Source of the DNA: Lachnospiraceae bacterium
GTDB lineage: Bacteria > Bacillota_A > Clostridia > Lachnospirales > Lachnospiraceae
Direction: 5' to 3'
Length of the DNA stretch: 8,598 nt
Assembly: GCA_017620345.1 (NCBI GenBank)
Contig: JAFZQP010000170.1
Coordinates: 1-8,598, forward strand
Of the stretch, positions 1-6,534 are shown one piece after another. The position numbers were made by a program, and so were the translations under genes. Numbering within the stretch: position 1 is the first letter of the stretch; each line of letters starts with the position of its first letter. The notes under the pieces were generated by a model, which did not search any database, was not told where the DNA came from, and worked only from the letters and a program-made list of their open reading frames with translations.

Positions 1-74
1 CCTTCTACTACCTCTCCGTTGTGTATTGTTTTGCAAGATTCTTCTAACATTTGTTCAAAAGTTAATTCTGACAT
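1..74 (-). CDS. rpsA: 30S ribosomal protein S1, N-terminal 24 codons (runs off the window)
   Basis: Only the beginning of this gene is inside the window; it continues past position 1. The visible peptide starts MSELTFEQMLEES and goes on to a TIHNGEVVEG stretch, the usual N-terminal lead into the first S1 RNA-binding domain of clostridial ribosomal protein S1. S1 and its relatives bind mRNA at the 30S subunit during initiation. The ATG at 72-74 is supported by a GAGGAGG ribosome-binding site at 84-90, with a 9-nt spacer. The gene begins inside the end of ispH, overlapping it by 20 nt in a different frame, so the ribosome-binding site lies within ispH codons and translation is probably coupled. 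The identification rests on a short peptide, but the context (cmk-ispH-rpsA) is a familiar clostridial order. Confidence 0.85.
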   Translation of the reverse strand, partial: MSELTFEQMLEESCKTIHNGEVVE

Positions 75-903
75 AATTTTGAACCTCCTCGATTATTTTT
101 TTAGGGGTGGAAGCCCCTGCAGTAATGCCTACACGCCGGAGCGATCCTTTCGGACCGTCTTCAAGGTCATCCTTGGTCTGTACATGCTTTGTACAACAAC
201 ATTCTCGACTGCAGATTTCGTAAAGCTTTTGTGTATTGGAGCTCTTGCTGTCTCCAATAACGATCATCATATCGACCGATGAGGCGATCTTTCCTGCTTC
301 TTCCTGCCTCTCGATCGTAGCATTACAGATTGTATTCACAACGTTAACATTGTACCCTTTTCCTTGCAAAATTTCAACTAATTCTTTAAATTTCACGGGT
401 TGGAATGTTGTCTGTGAAACAACCGTAATGTCCTTATCATCATTTATGCTGTAGCCTATGGCTTCTTCCTCATTCTCTATAACACAGGCATCATCACCGC
501 ACCATCCGATGATACCTGATACTTCGGGATGGTTGCGGCTCCCTATGACCACTATATGATTTCCGGCCAGGCTGTCACGTTCAACGATCTGATGTATCTT
601 CTTCACGAACGGGCATGTAGCATCAACCACCCTTAAAGCTGAGGCCTCAAGCTTCTGTGCAGTCTCTTTGGATACACCGTGTGATCTGATCACTATAACG
701 CCTTTGTCGATCGCGGCCAGTTCATCAGTATCGTTTATGACCTTTACACCCTTCTTTGCAAGATCCTCGACAACTTCCTTGTTGTGAATTATCGGTCCGA
801 ACGTATAGATGTCTTCGCCCTTTTCGACCTCGGAATATACAGTATCAACTGCTCTTTTTACACCGAAACAGAATCCGGCAGATTTGGCAACGATGATCTC
901 CAT
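55..903 (-). CDS. ispH: 4-hydroxy-3-methylbut-2-enyl diphosphate reductase (IspH/LytB)
   Basis: IspH catalyses the last step of the MEP isoprenoid pathway, reducing HMBPP to IPP and DMAPP with a [4Fe-4S] cluster in the cytoplasm. The 282-residue protein has the three cluster cysteines in their usual contexts: C12 (AGFCFGVKRAV), C97 (DATCPFV) and C193 (NTICNAT, followed by ERQEE). Substrate-pocket motifs are also present: H40 (GPIIHN), H75 (RSHGV), H125-P-E127, the SQTTF stretch around 164-167, SKSSNT at 219-224 and the ITAGAST loop near 260-266. The length is normal for a stand-alone IspH. The ATG at 901-903 shares one base with the cmk stop (TAATG), so translation is probably coupled to cmk. 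The 3' end overlaps rpsA by 20 nt. In many clostridia IspH is fused to S1; here the two frames are separate. The segment around 231-240, which holds four cysteines, looks less conserved. Confidence 0.96.
   Translation of the reverse strand: MEIIVAKSAGFCFGVKRAVDTVYSEVEKGEDIYTFGPIIHNKEVVEDLAKKGVKVINDTDELAAIDKGVIVIRSHGVSKETAQKLEASALRVVDATCPFVKKIHQIVERDSLAGNHIVVIGSRNHPEVSGIIGWCGDDACVIENEEEAIGYSINDDKDITVVSQTTFQPVKFKELVEILQGKGYNVNVVNTICNATIERQEEAGKIASSVDMMIVIGDSKSSNTQKLYEICSRECCCTKHVQTKDDLEDGPKGSLRRVGITAGASTPKKIIEEVQNYVRINF
84..90 (-). promoter_or_regulatory. Ribosome-binding site of rpsA inside the ispH coding region
   Basis: GAGGAGG on the minus strand, 9 nt before the rpsA ATG at 72-74. The same bases encode Glu-Glu-Val near the end of IspH (residues 272-274). 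It shows that rpsA is initiated independently and is not simply the tail of an IspH-S1 fusion. Confidence 0.8.
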
Positions 904-1568
904 TACAACCGTTCCTTTGCTTTTGCAATAATGGCCGATCTTACCTCTTCGATCGACATATCGGAACTGTCGATGAGGATCGCATCCTCCGCCTGTTTAA
1001 GAGGTGAATGCTCCCTCGTCATGTCACGCTCATCACGTTCTATGATATCTGCTTCGATCTTTTTAATATCACTCGTTATTCCTTTTGCCTCAAGTTCATC
1101 GTACCTTCTCTTTGCGCGCACTGCACTTGACGCGGTCAGATATATCTTACACTTGCTGTCGGGAAGGACAACGGTCCCTATATCCCTTCCATCCATCACA
1201 ACATCTTTTTCGGCTGCGAGTTTCTGTTGCAGAGCGACCAGTTTGGTGCGCACTTTCGGATTTGTACTTGATACCGAAGCCATATTGCCGACTTCCTCTG
1301 TCCGGAGATATGCGTTTACATTTTCTCCCATCAGGAGCACTACCTGCTGACCGTTCTCATATTCGATGGATATGTCTGCATCCTCACACGCTTTTTCAAG
1401 CGCTGCGGTATCATTCCTGTCAATACCTTTTCGTATCAGGTACAACGCCATGGCTCTGTACATGGCTCCGGTATCGACATATATGAAACCCAGTTCCTTT
1501 GCCACCATTTTTGCTATAGTGCTCTTCCCCGCTCCCGCAGGTCCGTCGATCGCTATACTTTTACCCAT
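903..1568 (-). CDS. cmk: (d)CMP/cytidylate kinase
   Basis: Cytidylate kinase phosphorylates CMP and dCMP to the diphosphates using ATP, a cytoplasmic step in nucleotide salvage and recycling. The 221-residue protein shows the family motifs in order: P-loop GPAGAGKST at 9-17 (K15), the nucleotide-binding VDTGAMYRA at 31-39, MDGRDIGT at 125-132 (substrate contacts), the lid arginines in RDERDMTRE at 178-186, and SPL followed by DAILIDSS near 188-202. The ATG at 1566-1568 is chosen because an AGGAGG ribosome-binding site lies at 1575-1580 and the N-terminus MGKSIAIDGP is standard for Cmk. An upstream in-frame GTG at 1625 would add 19 residues with no family character. It lies 34 nt after the flavoprotein gene, and its TAA overlaps the ispH ATG by one base. 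Cmk next to ispH and rpsA is a recurring arrangement in clostridia. Confidence 0.96.
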   Translation of the reverse strand: MGKSIAIDGPAGAGKSTIAKMVAKELGFIYVDTGAMYRAMALYLIRKGIDRNDTAALEKACEDADISIEYENGQQVVLLMGENVNAYLRTEEVGNMASVSSTNPKVRTKLVALQQKLAAEKDVVMDGRDIGTVVLPDSKCKIYLTASSAVRAKRRYDELEAKGITSDIKKIEADIIERDERDMTREHSPLKQAEDAILIDSSDMSIEEVRSAIIAKAKERL

Positions 1569-1574
1569 GATTTT

Positions 1575-1580
1575 CCTCCT
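1575..1580 (-). promoter_or_regulatory. Ribosome-binding site that fixes the cmk start
   Basis: AGGAGG on the minus strand, 6 nt before the ATG at 1566-1568. It decides in favour of the 221-residue Cmk over the longer reading from GTG at 1625. Confidence 0.8.
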
Positions 1581-1602
1581 TACATTCAGTTGCCATACCC
1601 AC

Positions 1603-2865
1603 TCATACGGCGTTCCGCCTGTCACGACATCCGTCGTGACATTTCCCGGCGAGGCTTCCTGTTGACCATGCTATCTGCAGATTGAACCCTCCCGTGAGTG
1701 CATCCACATCTATCATCTCACCTGCAAAATAGAGCCCTTTGATCTTCCTGCTTTCCATCGTGGACGGATTGATCTGCGATACGGCAATCCCTCCTCTTGT
1801 GATTATAGCCTCGTCAAATCCTCTGCAGCCCGAAACCGCTATGTCAAAACCTTTAAGTACTTCGCAGAGCCGGTGTCTCTCCGCTTTTGTTATAATATTT
1901 ACTTTCTTTGCGGGATCGATCCCGCTCTTTTTAATAACTGCCGTTATCATTTTATTCGGAAGCAGTCCTCCGAGGGAATTCGCAAAATTCTTATTTGTAC
2001 ACTCCTCAAAATCCCTGAGGATCCTTTTGTCAAGTTCTTCCATCGAAAGTGCCGGCTTTAAGTCGATCACTACCGTCACTCCCGCCCTGTAATCTTCGGA
2101 GCGGACATAGGATGATGCCGACAGTATAAGCGGGCCGGAAAGGCCGAAGTGTGTAAACAGCATTTCGCCAAAGCCTGAATACAATGTCTTTTTGCCGCAA
2201 TAAACAGATGCCGAAACGTTCTTAAGCGTAAGCCCCTGTAGCTGTGTGATATCGCCGTCACTACATTCAAACGGAACAAGTGCCGCCTCCCGTTCTGTAA
2301 GCTTTATCCCCAGGCGTTCAAACATCCCGAAGGATCTTCCGTCCGAACCTGTCAGCGGATACGACTCTCCACCCGTAGCTGCTATAACAGCATCACAGCC
2401 TATCTTGCGTTCCGAGTTTTCGTCCTTAACAATAACTCCCGATATCGAATCATCCGTGCATATTATATCCGTAACCCTTGTACCAAGAAGTATCTCGACG
2501 TGAAGCTCCTTCAGTTTCTTTTTTAATGTTTCTATCACTGATGAAGAATGATCGCTCGTCGGGAACACCCGCTGACCGCGTTCTGTTTTTAAGGAAAGAC
2601 CAGCCTTTTTGAAAAATCCGACAGTCTGTTCATTATCAAAATCATAAAACGCGCTGTATAAAAACTTGCGATTTGTCACTACATTGTCAAAAAGCTCTTC
2701 CACAGGGCAGGCGTTGGTCAGATTACATCTGCCTTTACCTGTCAGGAACAGCTTTTTGCCTAACTTCTCATTTTGTTCTATAAGAGTGACCGAGTGATCA
2801 CATTCCGCAGCCGAGATAGCAGCCATCATTCCGGCCGCTCCTCCTCCGACAACGCAGACTTTCAT
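1603..2865 (-). CDS. BaiN/HI0933-family NAD(P)/FAD-dependent oxidoreductase
   Basis: This 420-residue flavoprotein belongs to the HI0933/BaiN family (often annotated as aminoacetone oxidase-like or BaiN/RdsA). The N-terminus has a Rossmann FAD-binding motif, VVGGGAAGMMAA (5-16), then LIEQNEKLGKKL and the family signature LTGKGRCNLTN around 42-52. A middle AATGGESYPLTGSDG segment matches the family's second signature. The C-terminus carries LYFAGEMIDVDALTGGFN and LQIAWSTGSLAG (roughly 378-407), the FAD-contacting end. Length is typical. The physiological substrate is not known for most members; BaiN acts in bile-acid dehydroxylation, but sequence alone gives no reason to assign that role here. 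The ATG follows the TAA of the tetR-type gene with no gap, with only a weak GAGGG upstream, so translation is probably coupled. The last 13 residues, rich in Cys, Arg and Asp, follow the end of the conserved domain and coincide with an inverted repeat. Confidence 0.92.
   Translation of the reverse strand: MKVCVVGGGAAGMMAAISAAECDHSVTLIEQNEKLGKKLFLTGKGRCNLTNACPVEELFDNVVTNRKFLYSAFYDFDNEQTVGFFKKAGLSLKTERGQRVFPTSDHSSSVIETLKKKLKELHVEILLGTRVTDIICTDDSISGVIVKDENSERKIGCDAVIAATGGESYPLTGSDGRSFGMFERLGIKLTEREAALVPFECSDGDITQLQGLTLKNVSASVYCGKKTLYSGFGEMLFTHFGLSGPLILSASSYVRSEDYRAGVTVVIDLKPALSMEELDKRILRDFEECTNKNFANSLGGLLPNKMITAVIKKSGIDPAKKVNIITKAERHRLCEVLKGFDIAVSGCRGFDEAIITRGGIAVSQINPSTMESRKIKGLYFAGEMIDVDALTGGFNLQIAWSTGSLAGKCHDGCRDRRNAV
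1620..1641 (-). repeat. Perfect 9-bp inverted repeat at the 3' end of the flavoprotein gene
   Basis: TGTCACGAC and GTCGTGACA form two perfect 9-nt arms around a 4-nt loop at 1629-1632. The repeat lies in the last codons of the flavoprotein gene, about 50 nt upstream of the cmk ATG. On the minus strand a smaller GGCG-GAA-CGCC hairpin follows directly. No U-run follows either hairpin, so it does not look like an intrinsic terminator. It may shape the mRNA between the two genes. Function unknown. Confidence 0.5.
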
Positions 2866-3414
2866 TTAAAAGAAACCCTCTATCGTTTCCTGAAGTGTCG
2901 GAAGGATCTCTTCCGTCGTAAGATCAAGCTCACCGCATATGGCCATACATGCCATACCGTGCATGAAGATGAATACCTTCATGAATATATCACCGGCTTT
3001 GTTCATATCAAGATTCTTGATGCGACGGAGCTGCTTGATAACAAAACCGTTCTCCGCACCGTTAATCAGATCGTACATCGTATTGTTATCATCGTGCGGC
3101 GTAAGGAACAGCAGTTTAAAAAGATTGAGTTCCTTCTTGGCAAAAGATATATAACAAAGTCCCAGATCCACAAAAGGTGTATCATTCTTCTGCTCAAACT
3201 CAAGGCAGAACTGCTCATAAAAAGCCTTGGCCTTGATAAATACTTCATTGGATAATTCTTCCATATTCGTATATACACGGAATATCGGCTGTGTGCTGCA
3301 CGAAATGTGTGATGCGAGTTTTCTTGCCGTGAGCATTTCTATTCCCTGTGTTCTTACAAGGTCAAATGCTCCGTCCAATATCATCTGCTTGGTGATCTGT
3401 TCTTTTCTTGCCAT
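2866..3414 (-). CDS. TetR/AcrR-family transcriptional regulator
   Basis: A 182-residue DNA-binding regulator of the TetR type. The N-terminal 47 or so residues carry the family helix-turn-helix: ITKQMILDGAFDLV as helix 1, then GIEMLTARKLASHISCSTQ (24-42) and PIFRVYTNMEEL, where the Phe/Tyr segment is the usual end of the recognition helix. The rest is a helical ligand or dimer domain with no catalytic signature; its ligand cannot be predicted. The ATG at 3412-3414 is preceded by a GAGAGGG ribosome-binding site a few bases upstream. It is the first gene of the operon leading into the flavoprotein, cmk, ispH and rpsA, and its TAA directly abuts the next ATG. Autoregulation is likely for the family, but no operator is proven. 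It could also control unlinked genes. Confidence 0.9.
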   Translation of the reverse strand: MARKEQITKQMILDGAFDLVRTQGIEMLTARKLASHISCSTQPIFRVYTNMEELSNEVFIKAKAFYEQFCLEFEQKNDTPFVDLGLCYISFAKKELNLFKLLFLTPHDDNNTMYDLINGAENGFVIKQLRRIKNLDMNKAGDIFMKVFIFMHGMACMAICGELDLTTEEILPTLQETIEGFF

Positions 3415-3440
3415 AGTACCCTCTCAAAATTCGTTCTCGT

Positions 3441-3472
3441 AAAAACGGGCAGTCATTTCTGACCGCCCGTTT
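3441..3472 (-). terminator. Rho-independent terminator of the decarboxylase operon
   Basis: On the minus strand a 13-bp stem (arms 3460-3472 and 3443-3455, one G-U wobble) closes on a GAAA loop, contains a GGGC/GCCC core, and is followed by five U residues (3445 down to 3441). This is a classic intrinsic terminator about 60 nt after the TAG at 3534-3536. It separates the decarboxylase operon from the tetR-type operon. On the plus strand the stem has an A-C mismatch and a poorer T tail, so it is best assigned to the minus strand. Confidence 0.87.
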
Positions 3473-3481
3473 ATTGTAACA
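3473..3481 (-). promoter_or_regulatory. Likely extended -10 promoter for the tetR-type operon
   Basis: Minus-strand TGTTACAAT matches the extended -10 pattern TGnTATAAT with one change in the hexamer. The region upstream (3482-3533) is AT-rich, but no good -35 lies at 16-18 bp, as is common with extended -10 promoters. Transcription would start near 3466, inside the first arm of the terminator stem, so the tetR transcript would lack a complete hairpin. A weaker alternative is TTTACA with TATCAT at 16-bp spacing, slightly further upstream. Inferred from motif and position only. Confidence 0.5.
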
Positions 3482-3488
3482 CACGTTA

Positions 3489-3503
3489 TGATATATTGCA
3501 TCA
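3489..3503. promoter_or_regulatory. Imperfect palindrome, candidate operator for the TetR-type protein
   Basis: TGATATATTGCATCA has matching TGAT/ATCA ends but an imperfect centre. It lies just upstream of the likely -10 element, where a TetR-family autorepressor could bind. The symmetry is modest and AT-rich DNA often produces such matches, so this is only a candidate. Confidence 0.2.
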
Positions 3504-3533
3504 CAAAAATGTAAAAAATCTGTAATTATTTTC

Positions 3534-3719
3534 CTATACAGGATATGCTCCAGCATCAGTATCGGCTTTCTTCATATCCACCTTGTTCTGCTGAGCTTCA
3601 CGATACTTGAAGAAATCTACCGCAACCTGCGGGAACAGTGCATATGAAAGCACATCCTCATCCTGCTGCTTGTATTGCTTCATCTCTGCTTCAAGCGATT
3701 CAAGCTCGGGCTTGTCATG
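3534..3719 (-). pseudogene. oadA: C-terminal 61 codons of OadA, cut off by an in-frame TGA
   Basis: Reading on in the same frame after the TGA at 3720-3722 gives HDKPELESLEAEMKQY, then QQDEDVLSYALFPQVA and FFKYREAQQNKVD, ending in GAYPV and a TAG at 3534-3536. PELE, EDVLSYALFPQVA and the AYPV end are typical of the C-terminus of the OadA/PycB conserved domain, so this is the missing end of the upstream gene and not an independent protein. No good ribosome-binding site and start codon was found in this frame near the break; the first ATG is 12 codons after the stop. With the TGA read through, the whole protein would be 478 residues, about normal for the family. There is no further stop or frameshift in the segment, so the lesion is either recent, an assembly error, or tolerated by readthrough. 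Confidence 0.88.
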
Positions 3720-4970
3720 TCATGTAGCCTCTGCCGAACGTGCCGTTGATCTCTTCTCACCCGGGATGACTTTATTGATGACTTCCTCGCTCATCGGCTT
3801 AACAGTCTGACCGTAGTTACCGCGGAGAAGATCCTTGAACTCACCTGTTGCCATCTTGTATCTTTCACCCATAAGGACATTGAAGATAGCCTGTGTTCCG
3901 ACGATCTGTGAAGAAGGCGTAACAAGAGGCGGCTCACCGCAGTCTTTACGGACTCTCGGTATCTCTTCAAGAACATCCTGATATTTATCTTCAGCATTCT
4001 GTTCCTTAAGCTGCGATACCATGTTTGAAAGCATACCGCCGGGAACCTGGTACAGAAGCGTCTTGATGTTTACACCGAGAACCTTCGTGCTCATAAGTCC
4101 GGACTCTATACATTCCTCCCTGTAAGGACGGAAGTAATCTGCTATCTCAGCAAGCTTCGTCTGTGACAGTCCCGTATCGTAAGGTGTTCCCTTGAACGTT
4201 TCAACCATGACTTCTGTTGCAGGCTGGCTCGTACCGAGTGCGAACGGAGAGATCGCACAGTCGATAACATCAACACCTGCTTCAACAGCCTTAAGCTGTG
4301 TCATTGAAGCACAACCTGATGTATAGTGCGTATGAAGCTGTATCGGAAGCTTTGTATTTTCCTTCATGGCCTTGATCAGATCAGCAGCTCTGTACGGAAG
4401 AAGAAGGCCTGCCATATCTTTGATACAGATTGAATCAGCGCCCATATCTTCGATCTTCTTGGCCATATCTGCCCAATACTCAAGCGTATATGCATCGCCC
4501 AGTGTATATGAAAGTGCAACCTGTGTGCTTCCTCTTCCCTCCTGCTTCTTAACACGGTTTGTAGCATCTACAGCTGCCTGAAGATTTCGAAGATCGTTAA
4601 GGCAGTCGAATATACGGATTATATCGATACCGTTTGCGATCGATTTTTCAACAAAAGCATTAACAACATCATCGGCATAAGGTCTGTAACCGAGAATATT
4701 CTGTCCTCTGAAGAGCATCTGCAGAGGCGTTTTCTTGAAGCCGTCTTTTAACTTACGAAGTCTCTCCCACGGATCCTCTTTAAGGAAACGAAGGGATGCA
4801 TCGAATGTAGCTCCTCCCCAACACTCTATCGAATGGTAACCGATCTCATCCATCTTTCCGATGATGGGAAGCATTACCTCGGTAGGCATTCTTGTTGCGA
4901 TAAGTGACTGATGTGCGTCACGCAGAACGGTCTCCATAATGCCGACCGGTTTCTTTTTAACTTCACCCAT
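3720..4970 (-). CDS. oadA: Oxaloacetate decarboxylase alpha / PycB-type (5S) carboxyltransferase, ends early at an in-frame TGA
   Basis: This subunit moves the carboxyl group between a 2-oxoacid (oxaloacetate/pyruvate) and biotin in the cytoplasm. The HMGL-like TIM barrel fills about residues 8-290. Visible active-site elements are ETVLRDAHQS at 13-22 (R17, metal ligand D18), WGGATFDASLRFL at 51-63, the lysine in CIKDMAGLLLP (K184, the carbamylated metal-bridging lysine in the family) and LHTHYTSG (H213, H215). The PYC_OADA domain starts near 295 (VLGVNIKTLLYQVPGGMLSNM). No biotinyl domain is attached; the separate carrier encoded upstream supplies it. The open frame stops at residue 416 with TGA, although 61 more family-like codons follow in frame. 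The segment before the stop (GEKRSTARSAEAT) resembles the usual ITVRPAD region but is altered. The ATG at 4968-4970 has a GGAGG site at 4979-4983. Last gene of the operon, 26 nt after oadB. Substrate could be oxaloacetate or, in a transcarboxylase, pyruvate. Confidence 0.93.
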   Translation of the reverse strand: MGEVKKKPVGIMETVLRDAHQSLIATRMPTEVMLPIIGKMDEIGYHSIECWGGATFDASLRFLKEDPWERLRKLKDGFKKTPLQMLFRGQNILGYRPYADDVVNAFVEKSIANGIDIIRIFDCLNDLRNLQAAVDATNRVKKQEGRGSTQVALSYTLGDAYTLEYWADMAKKIEDMGADSICIKDMAGLLLPYRAADLIKAMKENTKLPIQLHTHYTSGCASMTQLKAVEAGVDVIDCAISPFALGTSQPATEVMVETFKGTPYDTGLSQTKLAEIADYFRPYREECIESGLMSTKVLGVNIKTLLYQVPGGMLSNMVSQLKEQNAEDKYQDVLEEIPRVRKDCGEPPLVTPSSQIVGTQAIFNVLMGERYKMATGEFKDLLRGNYGQTVKPMSEEVINKVIPGEKRSTARSAEAT

Positions 4971-4996
4971 TTTTGTATCCTCCTAGAATTCTATGA

Positions 4997-6148
4997 TCAA
5001 AAAACTCCGAAAATTGCCATAAACGTACCGGCTGCAACTGCAGTACCGATAACTCCTGCAACGTTAGGTCCCATTGCATGCATAAGAAGGAAGTTTGTCG
5101 GATCTTCTTCCGCGCCGACCTTCTGTGACACACGTGCAGCCATAGGCACCGCAGACACACCTGCCGAGCCGATAAGGGGATTTACCTTACCGCCGGTAAG
5201 TACGCACATAAGCTTACCGAACAATACTCCGGCTGCAGTACCGAATCCGAATGCTATAAGTCCCAATACGACGATCTTAAGAGTGTCGGCATTAAGGAAT
5301 GCGGCTGCCGATGTTGTTGCACCTACTGATGTTCCGAGCAGTATGACAACTATATACATAAGCGCATTGCTTGCGGTATCCGTAAGCTGTCTTACAACTC
5401 CGGACTCTTTGAAAAGATTACCGAGCATGAGCATACCTACAAGGGGTGCTGTCGTAGGAAGGATCATACATACGACTATCGTAACGATTATCGGGAACAG
5501 TATCCTCTCAAGCTTTGTTACGGGACGAAGCTGTTCCATCTTGATCTTACGCTCCTTCTCGGTCGTGAGCAGTTTCATGATAGGCGGCTGTATGATCGGA
5601 ACGAGCGACATATACGAATACGCCGCGACCGCTATCGGCCCGAGCAATGCCGTCTGACCGAGCTTACTTGCAAGGAATATGGATGTAGGTCCGTCTGCTC
5701 CGCCTATGATGGCTATGGCTGCTGCGGCCTTATCATTGAATCCCATTCCTATTGCCATGAAGTACGCTGCATATATACCAAACTGTGCTGCAGCTCCGAG
5801 AAGAAAACTCTTCGGGTTTGCGATCAGAGGACCGAAATCCGTCATGGCGCCAACGCCCATAAATATAAGTGACGGAAGGATAGCCCATTCATCCAGTTTG
5901 TAGAAGTAGTATAACAGTCCGCCGGTCCCGTTTGCGGCCTCTTCTATCTTCAGCATAATATCCGGATAGATATTAACGAGAAGCATTCCGAATGCGATGG
6001 GAGTCAACAGCAAAGGCTCGAAGCCCTTTGCTATTGCAAGATACAGGAACGTACATGCTACAGCGATCATAAGATAGTTTCCCCATGATAAGCCCAGGAA
6101 TGCCGTCTGCTGTAACAGGTTCCCAAATGTATTTGCTACATATGACAT
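4997..6148 (-). CDS. oadB: Na+-translocating decarboxylase beta subunit (OadB/MmdB/GcdB family)
   Basis: The membrane pump of the sodium-pumping decarboxylase family: it decarboxylates carboxybiotin on the carrier protein and couples this to Na+ export. The 383 residues form many hydrophobic helices, with the family signatures [18 protein letters not shown] (148-165; D152 in ADGPT) and [20 protein letters not shown] (321-340; N323, S332, R339), and GPNVAGVIG near 360-368 (N362). By motif these match residues implicated in Na+ transport in Klebsiella OadB (recalled as D203, N373, S382, R389, N412; four of the five keep a constant 50-residue offset). Length is in the normal range. The ATG at 6146-6148 follows a GGAGG site at 6156-6160. 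It lies 20 nt after the biotin carrier gene and 26 nt before oadA. It couples to whichever carboxyltransferase loads the carrier. Confidence 0.96.
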   Translation of the reverse strand: MSYVANTFGNLLQQTAFLGLSWGNYLMIAVACTFLYLAIAKGFEPLLLTPIAFGMLLVNIYPDIMLKIEEAANGTGGLLYYFYKLDEWAILPSLIFMGVGAMTDFGPLIANPKSFLLGAAAQFGIYAAYFMAIGMGFNDKAAAAIAIIGGADGPTSIFLASKLGQTALLGPIAVAAYSYMSLVPIIQPPIMKLLTTEKERKIKMEQLRPVTKLERILFPIIVTIVVCMILPTTAPLVGMLMLGNLFKESGVVRQLTDTASNALMYIVVILLGTSVGATTSAAAFLNADTLKIVVLGLIAFGFGTAAGVLFGKLMCVLTGGKVNPLIGSAGVSAVPMAARVSQKVGAEEDPTNFLLMHAMGPNVAGVIGTAVAAGTFMAIFGVF

Positions 6149-6168
6149 TTTATGACCTCCACGTGGAA

Positions 6169-6534
6169 TTAGTTAAGTGTTGCAAGAAGCTGACCTGCTG
6201 CACAAGGATCACCGACAGCACAATCAATGCTTGCTACGGTACCATCCTTGGGTGCCACAACAGGTATCTCCATTTTCATAGCCTCGATTATGATAACGGC
6301 ATCGCCTGCCTTAACAGAATCACCTGTATTGGCAACTATCTTAAATACCTTACCTGCTGCTCCGGCTTCGATCCTTACCGAGCCTGCTCCTGCAGATGCT
6401 GCCTTGGGTGCAGGTGCGGGAGCTGCCTTGGGTGCTGCTGCCTTAGGTGCGGATGCTGCAGGTGCCGAACCGGTACCCTCTTCAACTGTTACATCATATA
6501 CGTTTCCATTAACGGTAATTGTATAGTTCTTCAT
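6169..6534 (-). CDS. Biotin carboxyl carrier protein (1.3S / decarboxylase biotin subunit)
   Basis: A 121-residue biotin carrier. Residues 1-20 form a short beta-strand N-terminus ([20 protein letters not shown]), as in decarboxylase carriers. Residues 23-52 are a flexible Ala/Pro/Lys linker, and 52-121 are the biotinyl-lipoyl domain. The biotinylation motif is EAMKMEIP, with the target lysine at K87. It carries CO2 from the 12S- or 5S-type carboxyltransferase to the OadB pump. The usual PMPG turn at the domain start is replaced by AGAAG, a variant I recall from related clostridia. The ATG at 6532-6534 is chosen over a TTG two codons earlier because the AGGAGGA site at 6541-6547 directly abuts the TTG but is 6 nt from the ATG. 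It sits 18 nt after oadG and 20 nt before oadB. Symbols such as mmdC or gcdC would assume a substrate that is not shown. Confidence 0.95.
   Translation of the reverse strand: MKNYTITVNGNVYDVTVEEGTGSAPAASAPKAAAPKAAPAPAPKAASAGAGSVRIEAGAAGKVFKIVANTGDSVKAGDAVIIIEAMKMEIPVVAPKDGTVASIDCAVGDPCAAGQLLATLN

Noticed and set aside
96..102. Programmed frameshift at the A7 run to make an IspH-S1 fusion.
   Set aside because: The rpsA frame is +1 relative to ispH; a +1 slip at the run runs straight into TAA, and a -1 slip gives the wrong frame.
784..1350. Long plus-strand open frame opposite cmk/ispH, and similar plus-strand frames elsewhere.
   Set aside because: They mirror well-identified minus-strand genes, lack ribosome-binding sites and show no recognisable protein features.
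1569..1625. Longer Cmk from a GTG at 1625, overlapping the flavoprotein gene.
   Set aside because: The extra 19 residues have no Cmk character, and AGGAGG sits correctly before the ATG at 1566-1568.
3720..3722. Selenocysteine at the oadA TGA.
   Set aside because: No OadA selenoprotein is known to me, the position is not a redox or catalytic site, and no convincing SECIS-like hairpin was seen; kept only as something to exclude.
3660..3730. Separate small gene starting at the ATGs in ATGACATGAC.
   Set aside because: Both ATGs are out of frame with the OadA C-terminus and reach stop codons within a few codons.
6400..6470. Repetitive GC-rich stretch resembling a DNA repeat.
   Set aside because: It is the Ala/Pro/Lys linker of the biotin carrier; such low-complexity linkers are normal for the family.
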